Made by a program: the position numbers and the translations under genes | Notes under the pieces: generated by a model | Told to the model about the DNA's origin: nothing | Database searches by the model: none | What the model saw: only the letters and a program-made list of their open reading frames with translations | Shown here: piece by piece, positions 41,286 through 51,555 of the stretch | Position numbering within the stretch: the stretch's first letter is position 1 | Layout of the letters: each line of letters begins with the position of its first letter | NCBI GenBank assembly: GCA_963712055.1 | Contig: CAVQGN010000004.1 | Coordinates: 62,001 to 126,000 of the forward strand | DNA from: JAHBVL01 sp963712055 | Lineage (GTDB): Bacteria > Chloroflexota > Chloroflexia > Thermomicrobiales > UBA6265 | Length of the DNA stretch: 64,000 bases | Direction of reading: 5' to 3'

Positions 41286-42590
41286 TCAGGCAACCCCGCA
41301 CCATTCCATTGTCGTTGCCGCGAACACCTTGGTGGCTTTGATCAGGTCAGCGACTGGCAAGTGCTCGTTGGCGCCATGGATACCCCAGGACGGGTCGCCG
41401 ACGCCGAAGACCAGGCTCGGTTGCCCTTGCGGAAACCAGAAGTTGGCGTCGCAGACAAAGGGGGAGATGGTCACGTCCGGGGTTTCGCCGGTCACCGCTT
41501 GCATCGCCGTCTGAATCGCACTGACGCTCGGGTGATCGGGCGAGAGATTGACCGGTTCTTTGACCCATGGAGCGCTGCTGCTCGAATCGAGCGGGAGATC
41601 GAGCACTGGCGGATGTTCGCGCAGCCAGTAGTCCGCCTCAGTTACCCGGTCGATCGTGGCGCGAATCTCAGCCATCACCTCATCGGCTGTCAGATCGGGG
41701 TTGAACAGAAGCGAGCCTGTCGCTTCCGCGCTATCCGGGACCGACGTTAGCGAGGTTCCCGCTTGCATCGTGTTGATGTTGATAAACATGCCACCCGGCG
41801 GAACATACGGATTGGATCGCCAGAGATTCCATTGCCGTTCGAGTTCGAGAATCGCCAACTGGTACTTGAGCATGTTGTCGATCGCGCTCACACCAGGGCG
41901 TTCGTCGACCGAAGGGAACGGTTGCGCCACGAGATGACGATTGCAGATATGAGTCGATTTCCCGGGAACGGTGAGTTTGAAATAGAGTTCGCCCTTGATC
42001 GTCGGATAGATGGCAAAATTTGAGGGTTCAGGAAAAATCGCGATATCGGCCCGGTGACCGCGCTCGAGCACCGTGTTACAGCCAATATCGCGGCGACCCG
42101 CTTCCTCTCCCGGCGACTGCGCCAGGATCAGATCACCCTGGAGCTCAACCCCTTCGTCGCGAAGTATTCGCGCGGCCATCGAATAGGCGGCGATCGCGCC
42201 TTTCATATCGGAAGCGCCACGACCGTACAGCTTGCCGTCGATCACTTCGCCGGAAAATGGACCGCTCCCGACCCACTGCTCACGTTGCTCCGGCGTAACT
42301 GGCACCACGTCGGTATGAGCCGCCCAGATCAGAGAGCGGCCACCACCCGAACCCCGCCGAGTTGCCACCACGTTAGGACGGTTCTGCTCGACTTCGTAGT
42401 AGTCGATCTCGAATCCGCCACTGTGTTCGAATTGATCGCGAAGCCATTCCTGGGCAGGTCGTTCGGCATCGTTGTTCGGTTCGAGGTCGGGATTGACCGA
42501 TGGTTGCCGAATGAGCTCGGCGGCGAATTCGACAATCTCGTCTTGGCGGGCGTCGATCGCGGCGAGTACTCGATCGAGCGGCTGGACCAT
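41286..42590 (-). CDS. M20-family metallopeptidase (ArgE/DapE-like)
   Basis: A 434-residue di-zinc amidohydrolase/peptidase. Metal and catalytic residues are His92 and Asp94 in WAAHTDVVPV, Asp128 in LYGRGASDMKGA, and Glu162/163 in SPGEEAGRRD; the C-terminal GIHGANEHLPVADLI supplies the last His/Glu. An inserted dimerisation (lid) domain occupies the middle. It cleaves an N-acyl amino acid or dipeptide; arginine or DAP synthesis cannot be assumed, since no biosynthetic neighbours exist. AGGAGGAA precedes the ATG at 42590. It ends 14 bases before the antitoxin start. Confidence 0.88.
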   Translation of the reverse strand: MVQPLDRVLAAIDARQDEIVEFAAELIRQPSVNPDLEPNNDAERPAQEWLRDQFEHSGGFEIDYYEVEQNRPNVVATRRGSGGGRSLIWAAHTDVVPVTPEQREQWVGSGPFSGEVIDGKLYGRGASDMKGAIAAYSMAARILRDEGVELQGDLILAQSPGEEAGRRDIGCNTVLERGHRADIAIFPEPSNFAIYPTIKGELYFKLTVPGKSTHICNRHLVAQPFPSVDERPGVSAIDNMLKYQLAILELERQWNLWRSNPYVPPGGMFININTMQAGTSLTSVPDSAEATGSLLFNPDLTADEVMAEIRATIDRVTEADYWLREHPPVLDLPLDSSSSAPWVKEPVNLSPDHPSVSAIQTAMQAVTGETPDVTISPFVCDANFWFPQGQPSLVFGVGDPSWGIHGANEHLPVADLIKATKVFAATTMEWCGVA

Positions 42591-42754
42591 GAAGTTCCTC
42601 CTGGTTTTTCAAGTCATTAGCGACTGCCGTGAAGTGTATCGGAGGTCGAGGTCGTTCAGTCAGAGGTGCGTAGCGACCTCGCGGGGTTGGCATAGGCAGC
42701 GACTTGCTCGAGCGCGCAGGAACATACCAGTCAGCTATGCGCGGATGACCAGCA

Positions 42755-45301
42755 CTACCCAGGGATCAAGTAAGCGCCGGCAGCCCAACCCGTGCCGCGT
42801 GAGGTCGACACCCGCCACCAGGTGAAGCCATCGTTATCGGTTGGACCAGCCAGGACTGACCCTGATGTGCCGTCAGCAACCGTCGTCACAACGCCAAATG
42901 AGGTGCCTGCGCCGGAACGCAAACGGAGACTGCCATTCCCGGTGAAGATGGTGCAGAAACCGCCAACCCGGATACCGTGAGCGAGAAAATCCCCGGCCAC
43001 CCAGCCGAGCCGGCCATTGCTCGAAACCTGGTACCAGCTGTACCCGCCTTGATTGGATGGACCATCCTTGATCACGCAGCGATCGCCGGTTTGGAGTTTG
43101 GTAACCACCGTCGCGCTCGCTGAAGGAGCCGACCGCATGTTCAGGGGACCATCTGCCACGATCGTATCGTCATTGAAGTTGAACCCTCCGCTCGACGGGG
43201 TCACGCTTTCACGCTCGAGATAATCCTGTACTACCCACCCGGTGCCAGCTGCAAACTGGACCCGGAACCAGGTGTAGCCGGAAGCGCTCGAAGGTCCCGC
43301 CAGAACGGGGCCGGTGGCTCCAGTGGCGACCTGCGTTACGATCGAATTCGTAGTTCCGGCGGAGGAGCGGACATTCAACGGTCCATCGGAAACTGAAACG
43401 CGATCACCTGTCGAAAAACGGGGTGGATCAGTCGCTTCACCCAGGTAGTCCTGCACGACCCAGCCATTGCCACTCCCAGTTGCAAGTCGGTACCAGATAT
43501 AGCCGCTGCCCGATTCGGGGCCCGCCAGAACTTCACCGGTCGCACCGGTCCGTAGCTGAGCGACGATCGTGCCGGAGGTGCTGGAGGATGAACGCAGGTT
43601 GAGCGGCCCATCGATCACGGCAACGTCGTCACCGATCGCAAACCGACCAGTTGTCGGTGGATCGGGATCGGTTGTGGGCGGAGACTGGTTCGACCAGGTC
43701 AGGAAACGAGCCGCGACCCAGCCATTTCCATATGGAGTGCGGACCTTGTACCAACGATTGAAATTCGCGTCTTCCGGTCCACCGAGGATACTCATCGCCG
43801 TTCGCGCAGGCAGGGAGCGGATCGCGCTTGCGCTCGTACTGGGGAGGGAACGGAGGGTGACACTGTCGATGTTTTCTACAACTGCATCGCGGTAGAACCG
43901 TCCTTCCTTCCAGCCGTTGACGGGAGGACTGCGGTCAAGAAACGCATCGACGGCCCAGCCCGTACCGTAATCAGTCGCGATCTGATACCAGGAGTAGCCC
44001 TCGGCCAAAACTGGGCCATCATAGACGGTCCCTGTCACTCCCGAACCTAGCGTGTAAACGACGCTCGCTCCAGTCGACTGGGAAGAGCGCAGATTGACAC
44101 TACTACTCGTTCGAACATAGTCCCCGATGATCAGAGTGACCGAAGGCCACGAGCCAGTCCATGCCAGGGTATCGGAAACGAGACGACGAATTTGAGGGAG
44201 ATCGTCATAGGCCAGATCGCCCGGACAACTCGTCGAGATCACATCGCGATGCCCGCAGATGGTCGGCAGATTCGGAATGTCCTTGAAATAGCTCCGACCA
44301 AGTGGATCGAGAAATCGAGTGGCCCAGGCCACGATGGCAACCATTCCTGCTTGTGCCGCGGTAGAGACATCGGCAAAACTGTGATTGCCCATGAAGCAGA
44401 TTCCAGAAGATCCCCACGCATACTCCAACGCATGACCGCCAACGACATTGCGTCCGCCGATTCGCCCCTCGTAGACGTTCCCAAACCGATCGACGAGATA
44501 GTTGTATCCAATGTCGTGCCAACCCCGAGTCACGGCATGGTAGTACTGGATCGAACGGATGGCTTGGTAGGGGTTTTCGACATTCGATGTTTCGGAATGG
44601 TGAACAATCGCATGCTCCACGGTCCGGTAGGCTGGAAACCACCACTCACCGCTGTCATCGAATCGATAGGATTCATTGGCTCCCCATTCCCAGCGCGGTA
44701 TGACCCGCGGCGGGCGGGAGCCATCCAGACTGGCCGATTCCACGCCACCGAGAGCCGGCATTGATGGACCATTGCTGGCATCGATGTAGGTCAAGGCGAA
44801 ATCGGGGAGCGTGATCGGATTGCCAATGCCATCCACGGTGCGATAGCGGATGAACTGACTTCCTTCGGTGCAGACGAGTCCGGTGAAGTGACGGTTCGCT
44901 TCATCTTGATCGCCAGTATCGTGTGATACGTGGAGCACCCACGGACCGTCGAAATCGGCTCCGCTCATACTCAACCAGATCTCGACCTTGGCATCATCGG
45001 GACCGCTTGAATCCCAGTGGGCACCGACGGCCGTTATTGGAAACGCAGTCGCGATGGTCAATGGCTCCCCATCAGACGCACCGCCTACGGCATCGAGCTG
45101 ATCATTTTCAAACCAGTTCTGACCGCGAGTTTCGGAAGTAGCGCCTTCGAGGTCGGGATCCCCACCGAGAGCGGCAGCACGTCCTTGCCCGGTTGCCAAT
45201 AGCCCAAGGAAAGCAGCCGCTTTGAGTACCACACGGCGGTCAAACCGAGCATGAGCGGGACTGGATATCTGATCTGAGGACGGGGCTAGAGCGGGGTCCA
45301 T
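42755..45301 (-). CDS. Tat-exported N-acetylmuramoyl-L-alanine amidase with six SH3 repeats
   Basis: An 848-residue protein. The N-terminus FDRRVVLKAAAFLGLLATG looks like a twin-arginine signal. After an uncharacterised beta domain (about 60-185) comes the PGRP/Amidase_2 domain (about 200-380): zinc ligands are in VEHAIVHHSET and GHRDVISTSCPGD (His, His, Cys), with HDIGYNYLVDRFGNVYEGR. The remainder is six bacterial SH3 repeats (LNLRSSSSTSG, LNVRSSAGTTN, LNMRSAPSASA, LRLRSGAGTSF and two more divergent) that should bind cell wall. It cleaves the glycan-peptide bond of peptidoglycan. GGAGGAA precedes the ATG. It lies downstream of a paralogue at 45512-48095. Confidence 0.88.
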   Translation of the reverse strand: MDPALAPSSDQISSPAHARFDRRVVLKAAAFLGLLATGQGRAAALGGDPDLEGATSETRGQNWFENDQLDAVGGASDGEPLTIATAFPITAVGAHWDSSGPDDAKVEIWLSMSGADFDGPWVLHVSHDTGDQDEANRHFTGLVCTEGSQFIRYRTVDGIGNPITLPDFALTYIDASNGPSMPALGGVESASLDGSRPPRVIPRWEWGANESYRFDDSGEWWFPAYRTVEHAIVHHSETSNVENPYQAIRSIQYYHAVTRGWHDIGYNYLVDRFGNVYEGRIGGRNVVGGHALEYAWGSSGICFMGNHSFADVSTAAQAGMVAIVAWATRFLDPLGRSYFKDIPNLPTICGHRDVISTSCPGDLAYDDLPQIRRLVSDTLAWTGSWPSVTLIIGDYVRTSSSVNLRSSQSTGASVVYTLGSGVTGTVYDGPVLAEGYSWYQIATDYGTGWAVDAFLDRSPPVNGWKEGRFYRDAVVENIDSVTLRSLPSTSASAIRSLPARTAMSILGGPEDANFNRWYKVRTPYGNGWVAARFLTWSNQSPPTTDPDPPTTGRFAIGDDVAVIDGPLNLRSSSSTSGTIVAQLRTGATGEVLAGPESGSGYIWYRLATGSGNGWVVQDYLGEATDPPRFSTGDRVSVSDGPLNVRSSAGTTNSIVTQVATGATGPVLAGPSSASGYTWFRVQFAAGTGWVVQDYLERESVTPSSGGFNFNDDTIVADGPLNMRSAPSASATVVTKLQTGDRCVIKDGPSNQGGYSWYQVSSNGRLGWVAGDFLAHGIRVGGFCTIFTGNGSLRLRSGAGTSFGVVTTVADGTSGSVLAGPTDNDGFTWWRVSTSRGTGWAAGAYLIPG

Positions 45302-45403
45302 CTGTGTTCCTCCGGGAACCGCATTGGGGCGATTCTCGACAGATGTGCCCGTTTGTCACGATGCGGATATCGTGGTCAGTCACGGGCAACTGTTTCGATA
45401 CTA

Positions 45404-45415
45404 GCGTACGTACGC
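45404..45415. promoter_or_regulatory. 12-bp palindrome between the two amidase genes
   Basis: GCGTACGTACGC is perfectly self-complementary and lies about 100 bases upstream of the 45301 start. It could be an operator for the downstream amidase gene. There is no further support. Confidence 0.25.
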
Positions 45416-45511
45416 ACTATTTGTCGATAGTCGCGTCTTGACACAAGAGAAATTGGCGCACAAATGTGACCGTCAAGTCAACGGCGAGAATTGAACAATC
45501 GTGTTTCTGGG

Positions 45512-48095
45512 TCAGGCGGGGGCGAGGAACTCTCCGGCCGCCCAGCCGGTATTGGCAGCAGTTGCGATCTGCCACCAGGTGTAGCCGTTGGCTGATTGCG
45601 GTCCAGCTTGAACGGCTCCGGAAGTGCCCGTTGGCATGGTGGTGATGACGGTTGCCGATAGCGAAGGGGACGATCGGAGACGCAGCGACGATGTCGTGAC
45701 AATCTGATCGCCAATATCGATCGCTGAATCCGGTGGCAGTGGTGGCGCAGTGGTTTCCGCGAGAAACTCCCCAGCCGCCCAGCCAGTTCCGTTGGCGACC
45801 TGGATTTGCCACCATTCGTATCCATTCGCATTGGTCGGACCAGCAAGGACGGTGCCGACCGTGCCAGACGCCATCGTGGTGATGATCGTTCCGCTCGTCG
45901 ACGGAGCAGAACGAAGTCTGAGCGAGGAGATCACACGGACGGTGTCACCGATGTCGAAGGTTCCACCAGCTGGTGGTGGAGGTGGTGGTGGAGCCGTCGT
46001 TTCGACCAAGCCGATCGAAGCTGCCCAGCCCGTTCCGGCTGGACCCGAGACCTGCCACCATTCGTAGCTGTTCGCGTTAACGGGCCCACCGATGACCGTG
46101 GCGATCGTGTCGGTGGTCATGGTGGTCAGAATTGATCCGGTTGTCGATGGCGTTGTCCGAAGTCGGAGCGAACTCGTCACTCGAACGGTGTCGCCGATAT
46201 CGAAGGTGTCCGGTGTCGGTGGCGGAGGTGGTGGCGGCGGAGCAGTCGTTTTGACCAGGCTGATCGAGGCCGCCCAGCCGGTGCCGGCCGGCACCGTGAT
46301 CTGCCACCATTCATAGCCATTGGCGGTCGTCGGTCCATCGATAACGGTTCCGATCGTATCCGGTCGCCATCGTGGTGATAACGGTTCCGCTGGTTGAGGC
46401 AGAGGATCGGAGATTGAGCGCGCTGGTGACAAGGACCGAATCGCCAAAGTCGAATCTCGGTGGGCGAGGGAGTGGAGGTCCAGCTGAAATCAAGCGGAAG
46501 CTCTCCTGCTCGCTCCATCCGAAGACGCCGGCATCGACATCCGCGGCATCGGCGAAGTTGAACCAAATGAGGCCGTCACCCAGTTTCGGTCCAACCATCG
46601 CAAGGAGCCGGAGATCCCGAGGTGCGACGTTAATGACTTCTGCCGAGAGATCGGGCCTTAGGCGCAGATCGACACTGTCCACATCGACAGCGACCAGATC
46701 GCCTACGGTGAACTTGACTTTCTCATCGACCTCTGGTGGCGCGAGCTCCAGAAATGCGGCAGTGACCCATCCCAGTTCGGCACCAGCAGATACTGCGTAC
46801 CAACTTCCCTCGCTGGCGAACTCAGGCCCATCGACTACGATGGCGAGCGTACCATCGAGAAGCTGGGTAATCACGGAACCATCGAGACCTGGAACATCCC
46901 GGACGTTGAGCGGTCCCCCGTCATCAGTCACGACGACTACGAAGTCACCGACAACCAGTCCGGCAGGCGGGCCAGTTGGGATTTCGGATAGGACGTCCGC
47001 TACGAGCTGACGGACTTCTTGCAGATCGTCGTAGGCGACGTCGCCCGGACAATCCGTTGGATTGAGATCCCGGTGACCCGCTATCGTGGGGAGATTGGCG
47101 ACTCCATAGAAATCGGACTCACCGAGTGGGTCGAGTTCGCGCACGGACCATGCCACAATGGCGACCAGCGCTGCTTTTGCGTCAACGGTCATGTCCTGGA
47201 ATCGGAAATCTCCAAGCAGGCTGATCCCGGCCGAGCCAAGATTGAAGAGCCATGCATGCGAACCAGCGACGCCTTGGCCCCCGTATCGACCCTCGTATAT
47301 AGTGCCGAAACGATCTACGAGGTAGTTGTACCCAATGTCTCCCCAGCCACGGGTGACAGCGTGGTAGTAGTAAATGCTCCGCATTGCCTGTACGGGATCC
47401 TGCAGGTTCTGGGTCTGGGTATGATGCACGATGGCGTGTTCGACCGAGGCGTAGATTGGCGGGTAGATTTCTTCGCCATCGTTGAACCGAAAGGCGTCAT
47501 CTGCACCCCATTCCGCTCGGCCGACAATCGGCGGTGGTGCGGAAGGATCATCCGTTGCGACGAAAGCTGTCGGCGTATCAAATCGGGTCGGACCGGCGAA
47601 AGTATTGACGAAGGTCAGGACCAGCCCGTCCACGAACGCTAGATTGCCTTCAGGATCGAGCGAGCGAAATCGAAGGAAATTGGCTCCACCCGAGTGCACC
47701 AGCCTGGAGTGGAGCCGGTCGTCGATCGTTTCCTTTCCGGTGTCGGTGTCATAGAGGAGAAAGAAGGAATCTGTGTAGAGATCCCCATCCAGGCTCAACT
47801 GCACCTCGATGACTGGCCAGGTACCGACCTCGCTGTCCCAGCTGGCACCGGCTGCGGAGATGGGGAACTCGGTCGCGATCTCGGTGAAGCCAGTGCTGGT
47901 CGAAGCTGCGACGATTGCATTGGCGTCGATATCGACGGCAAGCGTTTCTGGATAGGATTGGGCGCTTGTGTGGTGAGAAAAAACCGGCCCGTGCGACGAG
48001 CTCCATGCTGCCAGAATTGCTGAGGCTCGGAGAATGACCCGACGCGTGTGTTTCGCGCTCAGGTCGACCGAGTCAGTCTGCGGGACTGTGGACAT
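45512..48095 (-). CDS. Tat-exported PGRP amidase with SH3 repeats, frameshifted near 46360
   Basis: A paralogue of the 42755 gene. The N-terminus HTRRVILRASAILAAW is Tat-like. The PGRP domain is intact (VEHAIVHHTQT, GDIGYNYLVDRFGTIYEGR, GHRDLNPTDCPGD), followed by SH3 repeats. The frame from 48095 closes at 46311 after VITTMATG, and the next frame resumes at once with DTIGTVIDGPTTANGYEWW and runs to 45512. Deleting one G of the CC/GG pair at 46360-46361 restores a single chain of about 860 residues with six SH3 repeats separated by poly-Pro linkers. The absence of other damage points to a base-call error or a very recent mutation. No strong ribosome binding site is seen before the ATG at 48095. 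Confidence 0.8.
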
Positions 48096-48317
48096 CGAAA
48101 TGATCTCGTACTAGAGCAGGACGGGACTTTGAACAGTTGCGGACCTGCAAGTCTATGTTAGTCGGTGTTTGGCAAGGAAACAACTTGAGTGGTGAAGAGG
48201 ATGGTTGTGATTCCGGTTGCCAGAGGTTGCCCGATCGGAGTTCCTTTGGCATGATGCTGGAAACGTACGTCAATCTCCGCCGGGTGAAACGCTTGCAATT
48301 GGGGAGCATTTTCAACG

Positions 48318-49172
48318 ATGCCACACGCGCTGATCGGTGACCTCACCGTCGCCTATGACATTCAAGGTAGTGGTCCTCCGCTGCTGATGATCAACGGAAT
48401 CGGCGCAGCTCGCGGAGCCTGGAATCTTCAAGTTCGTGATTTCGAGCGGGAGTTCCAGGTTGTGACCTTCGACAATCGCGATGTTGGCGAAACCGGTCCA
48501 GGTTGTCCCGCCGTTGCTTATCCCATGCAGCAATTTGCCCATGATGCCGCGGGTTTGCTTGATGCGCTTGGAATCGAATGCGCTCATGTGGTCGGCGCAT
48601 CAATGGGCGGCGCCATTGCCCAGGAATTTGCCGCTACCTTTCCCGAGCGGACGCGGAGCGTGACGATCGTCTGTTCCTGGCCGAAAACCGACCGATGGAT
48701 GCACGAGCTGATGACCCAGTGGGATGAGGTTTTCCGCCAGCAGGGGAGGGTGGCCTGGGATCGCACGACCTGGTTGTGGGTGTTCACCCATCGTTTCTAT
48801 GCAGATCCCGCAAACCTGACGATGCTCCTGACCACATCCGAAAAGGCAGGCCACCCGCAATCACTCGAGGCATATCTCCGTCAATCAGATGCCTTCAAAC
48901 GCCATGACGTTCTCGATCGACTCCCTTCGATCACTGCTCCGGCTCACGTTATCTGCGGGGAGGAGGACATCTACACGCCGTTGCGCTATTCCATCGAAAT
49001 CGCCAATGCGATTCCTGGAGCGACCCTTTCCGTCATCCCGGAAGCGGGTCATGGGATGTTCTGGGAGGCGACTGCGACATTCAATCAATTGGTAAGCGAT
49101 TTCATTCAATCCGTTGAGGCAGGCGATCCGTTCGAGCCGTCCGAACGTGACGTCGAGGAGGAGGAGGAGTAA
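48318..49172 (+). CDS. Alpha/beta hydrolase
   Basis: A 284-residue alpha/beta-hydrolase-fold enzyme. The nucleophile elbow is VVGASMGGAIAQE (Ser95), the oxyanion region is MINGIGAARGAW, the acid is in CGEEDIYTP, and the His is in EAGHGMFWE. The C-terminal tail is extremely acidic (DVEEEEE). It may be an esterase, lactonase or C-C hydrolase; a lactonase would suit the sugar-acid theme but is not shown. Its TAA overlaps the ATG of the next gene (TAATG), so the two are translationally coupled. Confidence 0.85.
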   Translation: MPHALIGDLTVAYDIQGSGPPLLMINGIGAARGAWNLQVRDFEREFQVVTFDNRDVGETGPGCPAVAYPMQQFAHDAAGLLDALGIECAHVVGASMGGAIAQEFAATFPERTRSVTIVCSWPKTDRWMHELMTQWDEVFRQQGRVAWDRTTWLWVFTHRFYADPANLTMLLTTSEKAGHPQSLEAYLRQSDAFKRHDVLDRLPSITAPAHVICGEEDIYTPLRYSIEIANAIPGATLSVIPEAGHGMFWEATATFNQLVSDFIQSVEAGDPFEPSERDVEEEEE

Positions 49173-49981
49173 TGCAAAACACGATTCTTGGCTCAACAAT
49201 TGTGTTCGCGCCATTTTCGATCGATCAGGCGCTCGAAGGACTTGCCGCCGCGGGTTATCGGAACGTCGAGATTGGCGCGGTCAAGGGATGGTTCGAACAT
49301 ATCGATCCGGACACCGCGTCGGACGCCGAGATCGCTCGGATCAAAACCAAACTCGACTCGCTCGAACTGATACCAGTCAGTCTGAGCGGTCACACACAGC
49401 TGCAAACCGAGGAAGGAAAAGAACGTTTTCGCAAAGCGATTGATATCGCCGCTGGACTGGGGATGCAGATTGTCAACACTTTCACCGGCGACGCAGAAAC
49501 TGAGGAAGATCGCGAAGCCTACTTCGAGAACGTGGCGGCTCTGTGCGACTACGCTCGCGACAAGGGTCTGAAGATCGGGATGGAAACCGACAGCAACATG
49601 CTGCCAACCGCAGAAGCGGGCCTTCCGATTCTCGAACGGATCAATCGACCTGATGTTCTCGGTTTCAACTACGATCCCGGCAATGTCATCTACTACACCG
49701 GCGCTGACCCGATGACCGATATCGCGTTCGCGTTTCCGAGCATGGTTCACTTCCACTTCAAGGACAAGGTTGGGGGAAAAGGTGTCTTCCACTTCCCACC
49801 GCCAGGCGACGGCGACATCGACATGGTCGGTTTGCTGCGACTCTGCGAAGAGGCCGGTTACACCGGTCCGATCAGCGCCGAGGTCGAGTTCGACGAAAAG
49901 GGCTGGCCCGATTACGAAGCGTGTCAGGCAGCTGCCGTTCGGTCTGTCGCGAATCTGCATCAAATGGGATTGAGCTGGTAG
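49172..49981 (+). CDS. TIM-barrel sugar isomerase/epimerase-like protein (AP endonuclease 2 fold)
   Basis: A 269-residue xylose-isomerase-like TIM barrel. Metal-site elements are visible in KIGMETDSNMLPT (Glu), GFNYDPGNVIYY (Asp), MVHFHFKDKVGGKG (His) and the C-terminal ISAEVEFDEKG (Glu), at family spacing. It probably epimerises or isomerises a keto sugar, or acts as a related lyase. It is coupled to the alpha/beta hydrolase upstream and followed by a strong terminator, so the pair forms a two-gene operon that may process a sugar ester or lactone. Confidence 0.82.
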   Translation: MQNTILGSTIVFAPFSIDQALEGLAAAGYRNVEIGAVKGWFEHIDPDTASDAEIARIKTKLDSLELIPVSLSGHTQLQTEEGKERFRKAIDIAAGLGMQIVNTFTGDAETEEDREAYFENVAALCDYARDKGLKIGMETDSNMLPTAEAGLPILERINRPDVLGFNYDPGNVIYYTGADPMTDIAFAFPSMVHFHFKDKVGGKGVFHFPPPGDGDIDMVGLLRLCEEAGYTGPISAEVEFDEKGWPDYEACQAAAVRSVANLHQMGLSW

Positions 49982-50021
49982 GCGATCCTGGATCGATCGC
50001 GATCCGACCAGTTAACGCAAA

Positions 50022-50053
50022 AAAGCGGGTCAGGATCCTTCCTGACCCGCTTT
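50022..50053. terminator. Strong bidirectional terminator
   Basis: AAAGCGGGTCAGGA-TCCT-TCCTGACCCGCTTT is a perfect 14-bp stem with A-rich sequence on the left and T-rich on the right. It lies between the convergent isomerase-like and HdeD-like genes. Confidence 0.85.
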
Positions 50054-50065
50054 CGAGTGAACAGG

Positions 50066-50740
50066 CTATCGACGTGTGTTTGAGCTGTTGATGATCTTGT
50101 TCATCGTTTCGATGGAGAGCGATGTGGCTTGTTCGTAGGCGGAAACGATGCCATCCACATCGAGGTTTCGCAATCGCCACGAGGAGATGATATCCAGGAT
50201 GCCGGCAAAGATCAGCATGATTCCAGCCGCGATCAGAACCCCGAGAAGACCATCAGCTGGATCGAGGATGATCAGGAGAATTCCCAATCCGACCCAGATC
50301 GCGCCCGAAAGGATGATCCAGAACTCGCCGGAGACGGCCTTGCGAACTCTGATTCCGGTGATGATTCGCATGACTCCCACCACGATCGCCCATGCGGCTA
50401 GCACGTAGAGCAAGCCAACGGCGGTCAACTCGGGGTACACAATCGCGAGGAAACCAAATGCCAGACTGATTACAGCCTGGAACAGATAGGGCCACCAGTT
50501 GCCTTCACCGAAGAGACGCCGGATGGCGGTCAAACCGGCAAACACACCATCAGCGATGGCGAACGCTCCAATCAGAAAGATCCACGTACGCAAACTGATT
50601 TCTGGTTCGAGAAGCATCAGCACGCCGATGCCGATAATCAGAACCCCTCTGAGTAAAACGAGCCACCACCGATCTCTGATTTCGGTCAGTGCTGCTCGCA
50701 TATTGTCAAAATGCACGATTGGTTGTGCGACTGAATCCAT
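50066..50740 (-). CDS. HdeD-family (DUF308) membrane protein
   Basis: A 224-residue protein with six predicted membrane helices as three DUF308 pairs: WWLVLLRGVLIIGIGVLMLL, the GAFAIADGVFAGLTAI pair, then FQAVISLAFGFLAIVYP, YVLAAWAIVVGVMRIITGI, LSGAIWVGLGILLIILDP and LGVLIAAGIMLIFAGILDII. HdeD-like proteins are linked to acid or stress resistance in enterobacteria; the role here is unknown. A cytoplasmic tail of about 35 residues follows. AAAGGA precedes the ATG. Confidence 0.85.
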   Translation of the reverse strand: MDSVAQPIVHFDNMRAALTEIRDRWWLVLLRGVLIIGIGVLMLLEPEISLRTWIFLIGAFAIADGVFAGLTAIRRLFGEGNWWPYLFQAVISLAFGFLAIVYPELTAVGLLYVLAAWAIVVGVMRIITGIRVRKAVSGEFWIILSGAIWVGLGILLIILDPADGLLGVLIAAGIMLIFAGILDIISSWRLRNLDVDGIVSAYEQATSLSIETMNKIINSSNTRR

Positions 50741-50908
50741 TGGCTTCGATCCTTTCGCCTAAAACGCTGCTACCGGATACGGAGGCGCTCGTATAGCTGC
50801 CACCAAGATTCGTGACTCCAAGTCAATCACCGTATCATAGCGAATATGCGAAGTAACTGCAGCATTGTTTCGCCAGCGATTGCGCATGAGCCAACGAAAG
50901 GCCAACTG

Positions 50909-51424
50909 ATGTCATCCAGAGAGGAATTTCCCAGACCCGACAATCTGTCGCGCGACCTCACTCATTTTGACGCCGAAGGCCGCGCTCGGATGGTTGATGT
51001 GGGAGAAAAAGCCGCGACCCACCGGATCGCGATCGCTGTCGGCCGGGTATCGATGGCGCCCGAAACAGCAACCTTGATTCGCGAACATCGAGCCGCCAAA
51101 GGAGATGTCCTCGGCGTTGCTCAGGTTGCAGCGATCATGGGCGCAAAGAAAACGTCGGAATTGGTGCCTATGTGTCACCCGATCATGCTCACTCGCATCG
51201 ATGTTCGGCTCGATCTCGGCGAAGATGCCGTGGATATCACGGCCCAGGTCGAAACCAGAGGTCCGACCGGAGTCGAAATGGAAGCAATGACTGCCGTTTC
51301 GATTGCGGCGTTGACGATCTACGACATGGTCAAAGCGGTCGATCGCGGTATGACGATCGATGCGATTCGACTCATTGAGAAATCAGGTGGAAAAAGCGGA
51401 CTTTGGCAGCGAGCACCTGACTGA
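50909..51424 (+). CDS. moaC: Cyclic pyranopterin monophosphate synthase
   Basis: A 171-residue MoaC, which converts the MoaA product to cyclic pyranopterin monophosphate in molybdenum/tungsten cofactor synthesis. LTHFDAEGRARMVDVGEKA, KKTSELVPMCHPIMLT, VETRGPTGVEMEAMTAVSIAALTIYDM and the C-terminal LIEKSGGKSG are the family signatures. The ATG at 50909 (AAAGG upstream) matches the normal family start; an in-frame start 21 codons earlier is less likely. It could support the aldehyde ferredoxin oxidoreductase at 2746, but no other moa or moe gene is present. Confidence 0.95.
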   Translation: MSSREEFPRPDNLSRDLTHFDAEGRARMVDVGEKAATHRIAIAVGRVSMAPETATLIREHRAAKGDVLGVAQVAAIMGAKKTSELVPMCHPIMLTRIDVRLDLGEDAVDITAQVETRGPTGVEMEAMTAVSIAALTIYDMVKAVDRGMTIDAIRLIEKSGGKSGLWQRAPD

Positions 51425-51465
51425 TGCGGCAACTTGAGCCGCTGGATGGTAAACTCCCGGCGATT

Positions 51466-51495
51466 AAACGCGAGCGGATTGAAGCGCTCGCGTTT
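51466..51495 (+). terminator. Hairpin terminator after moaC
   Basis: AAACGCGAGCG-N8-CGCTCGCGTTT is a perfect 11-bp stem starting 41 bases after the moaC stop. It separates moaC from the transporter genes. The following sequence (CTGTGTGTTTG) is only weakly T-rich. Confidence 0.75.
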
Positions 51496-51555
51496 CTGTG
51501 TGTTTGAGGAAACTTGACTCTGAGTCCAGTTTCTTACCGTATAGGAGACAAAAGA

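Noticed and set aside
45960..46240. GGTGGT-rich tracts as microsatellites or phase-variable repeats
   Set aside because: They encode in-frame poly-proline linkers between SH3 domains; the frameshift at 46360 is outside these tracts.
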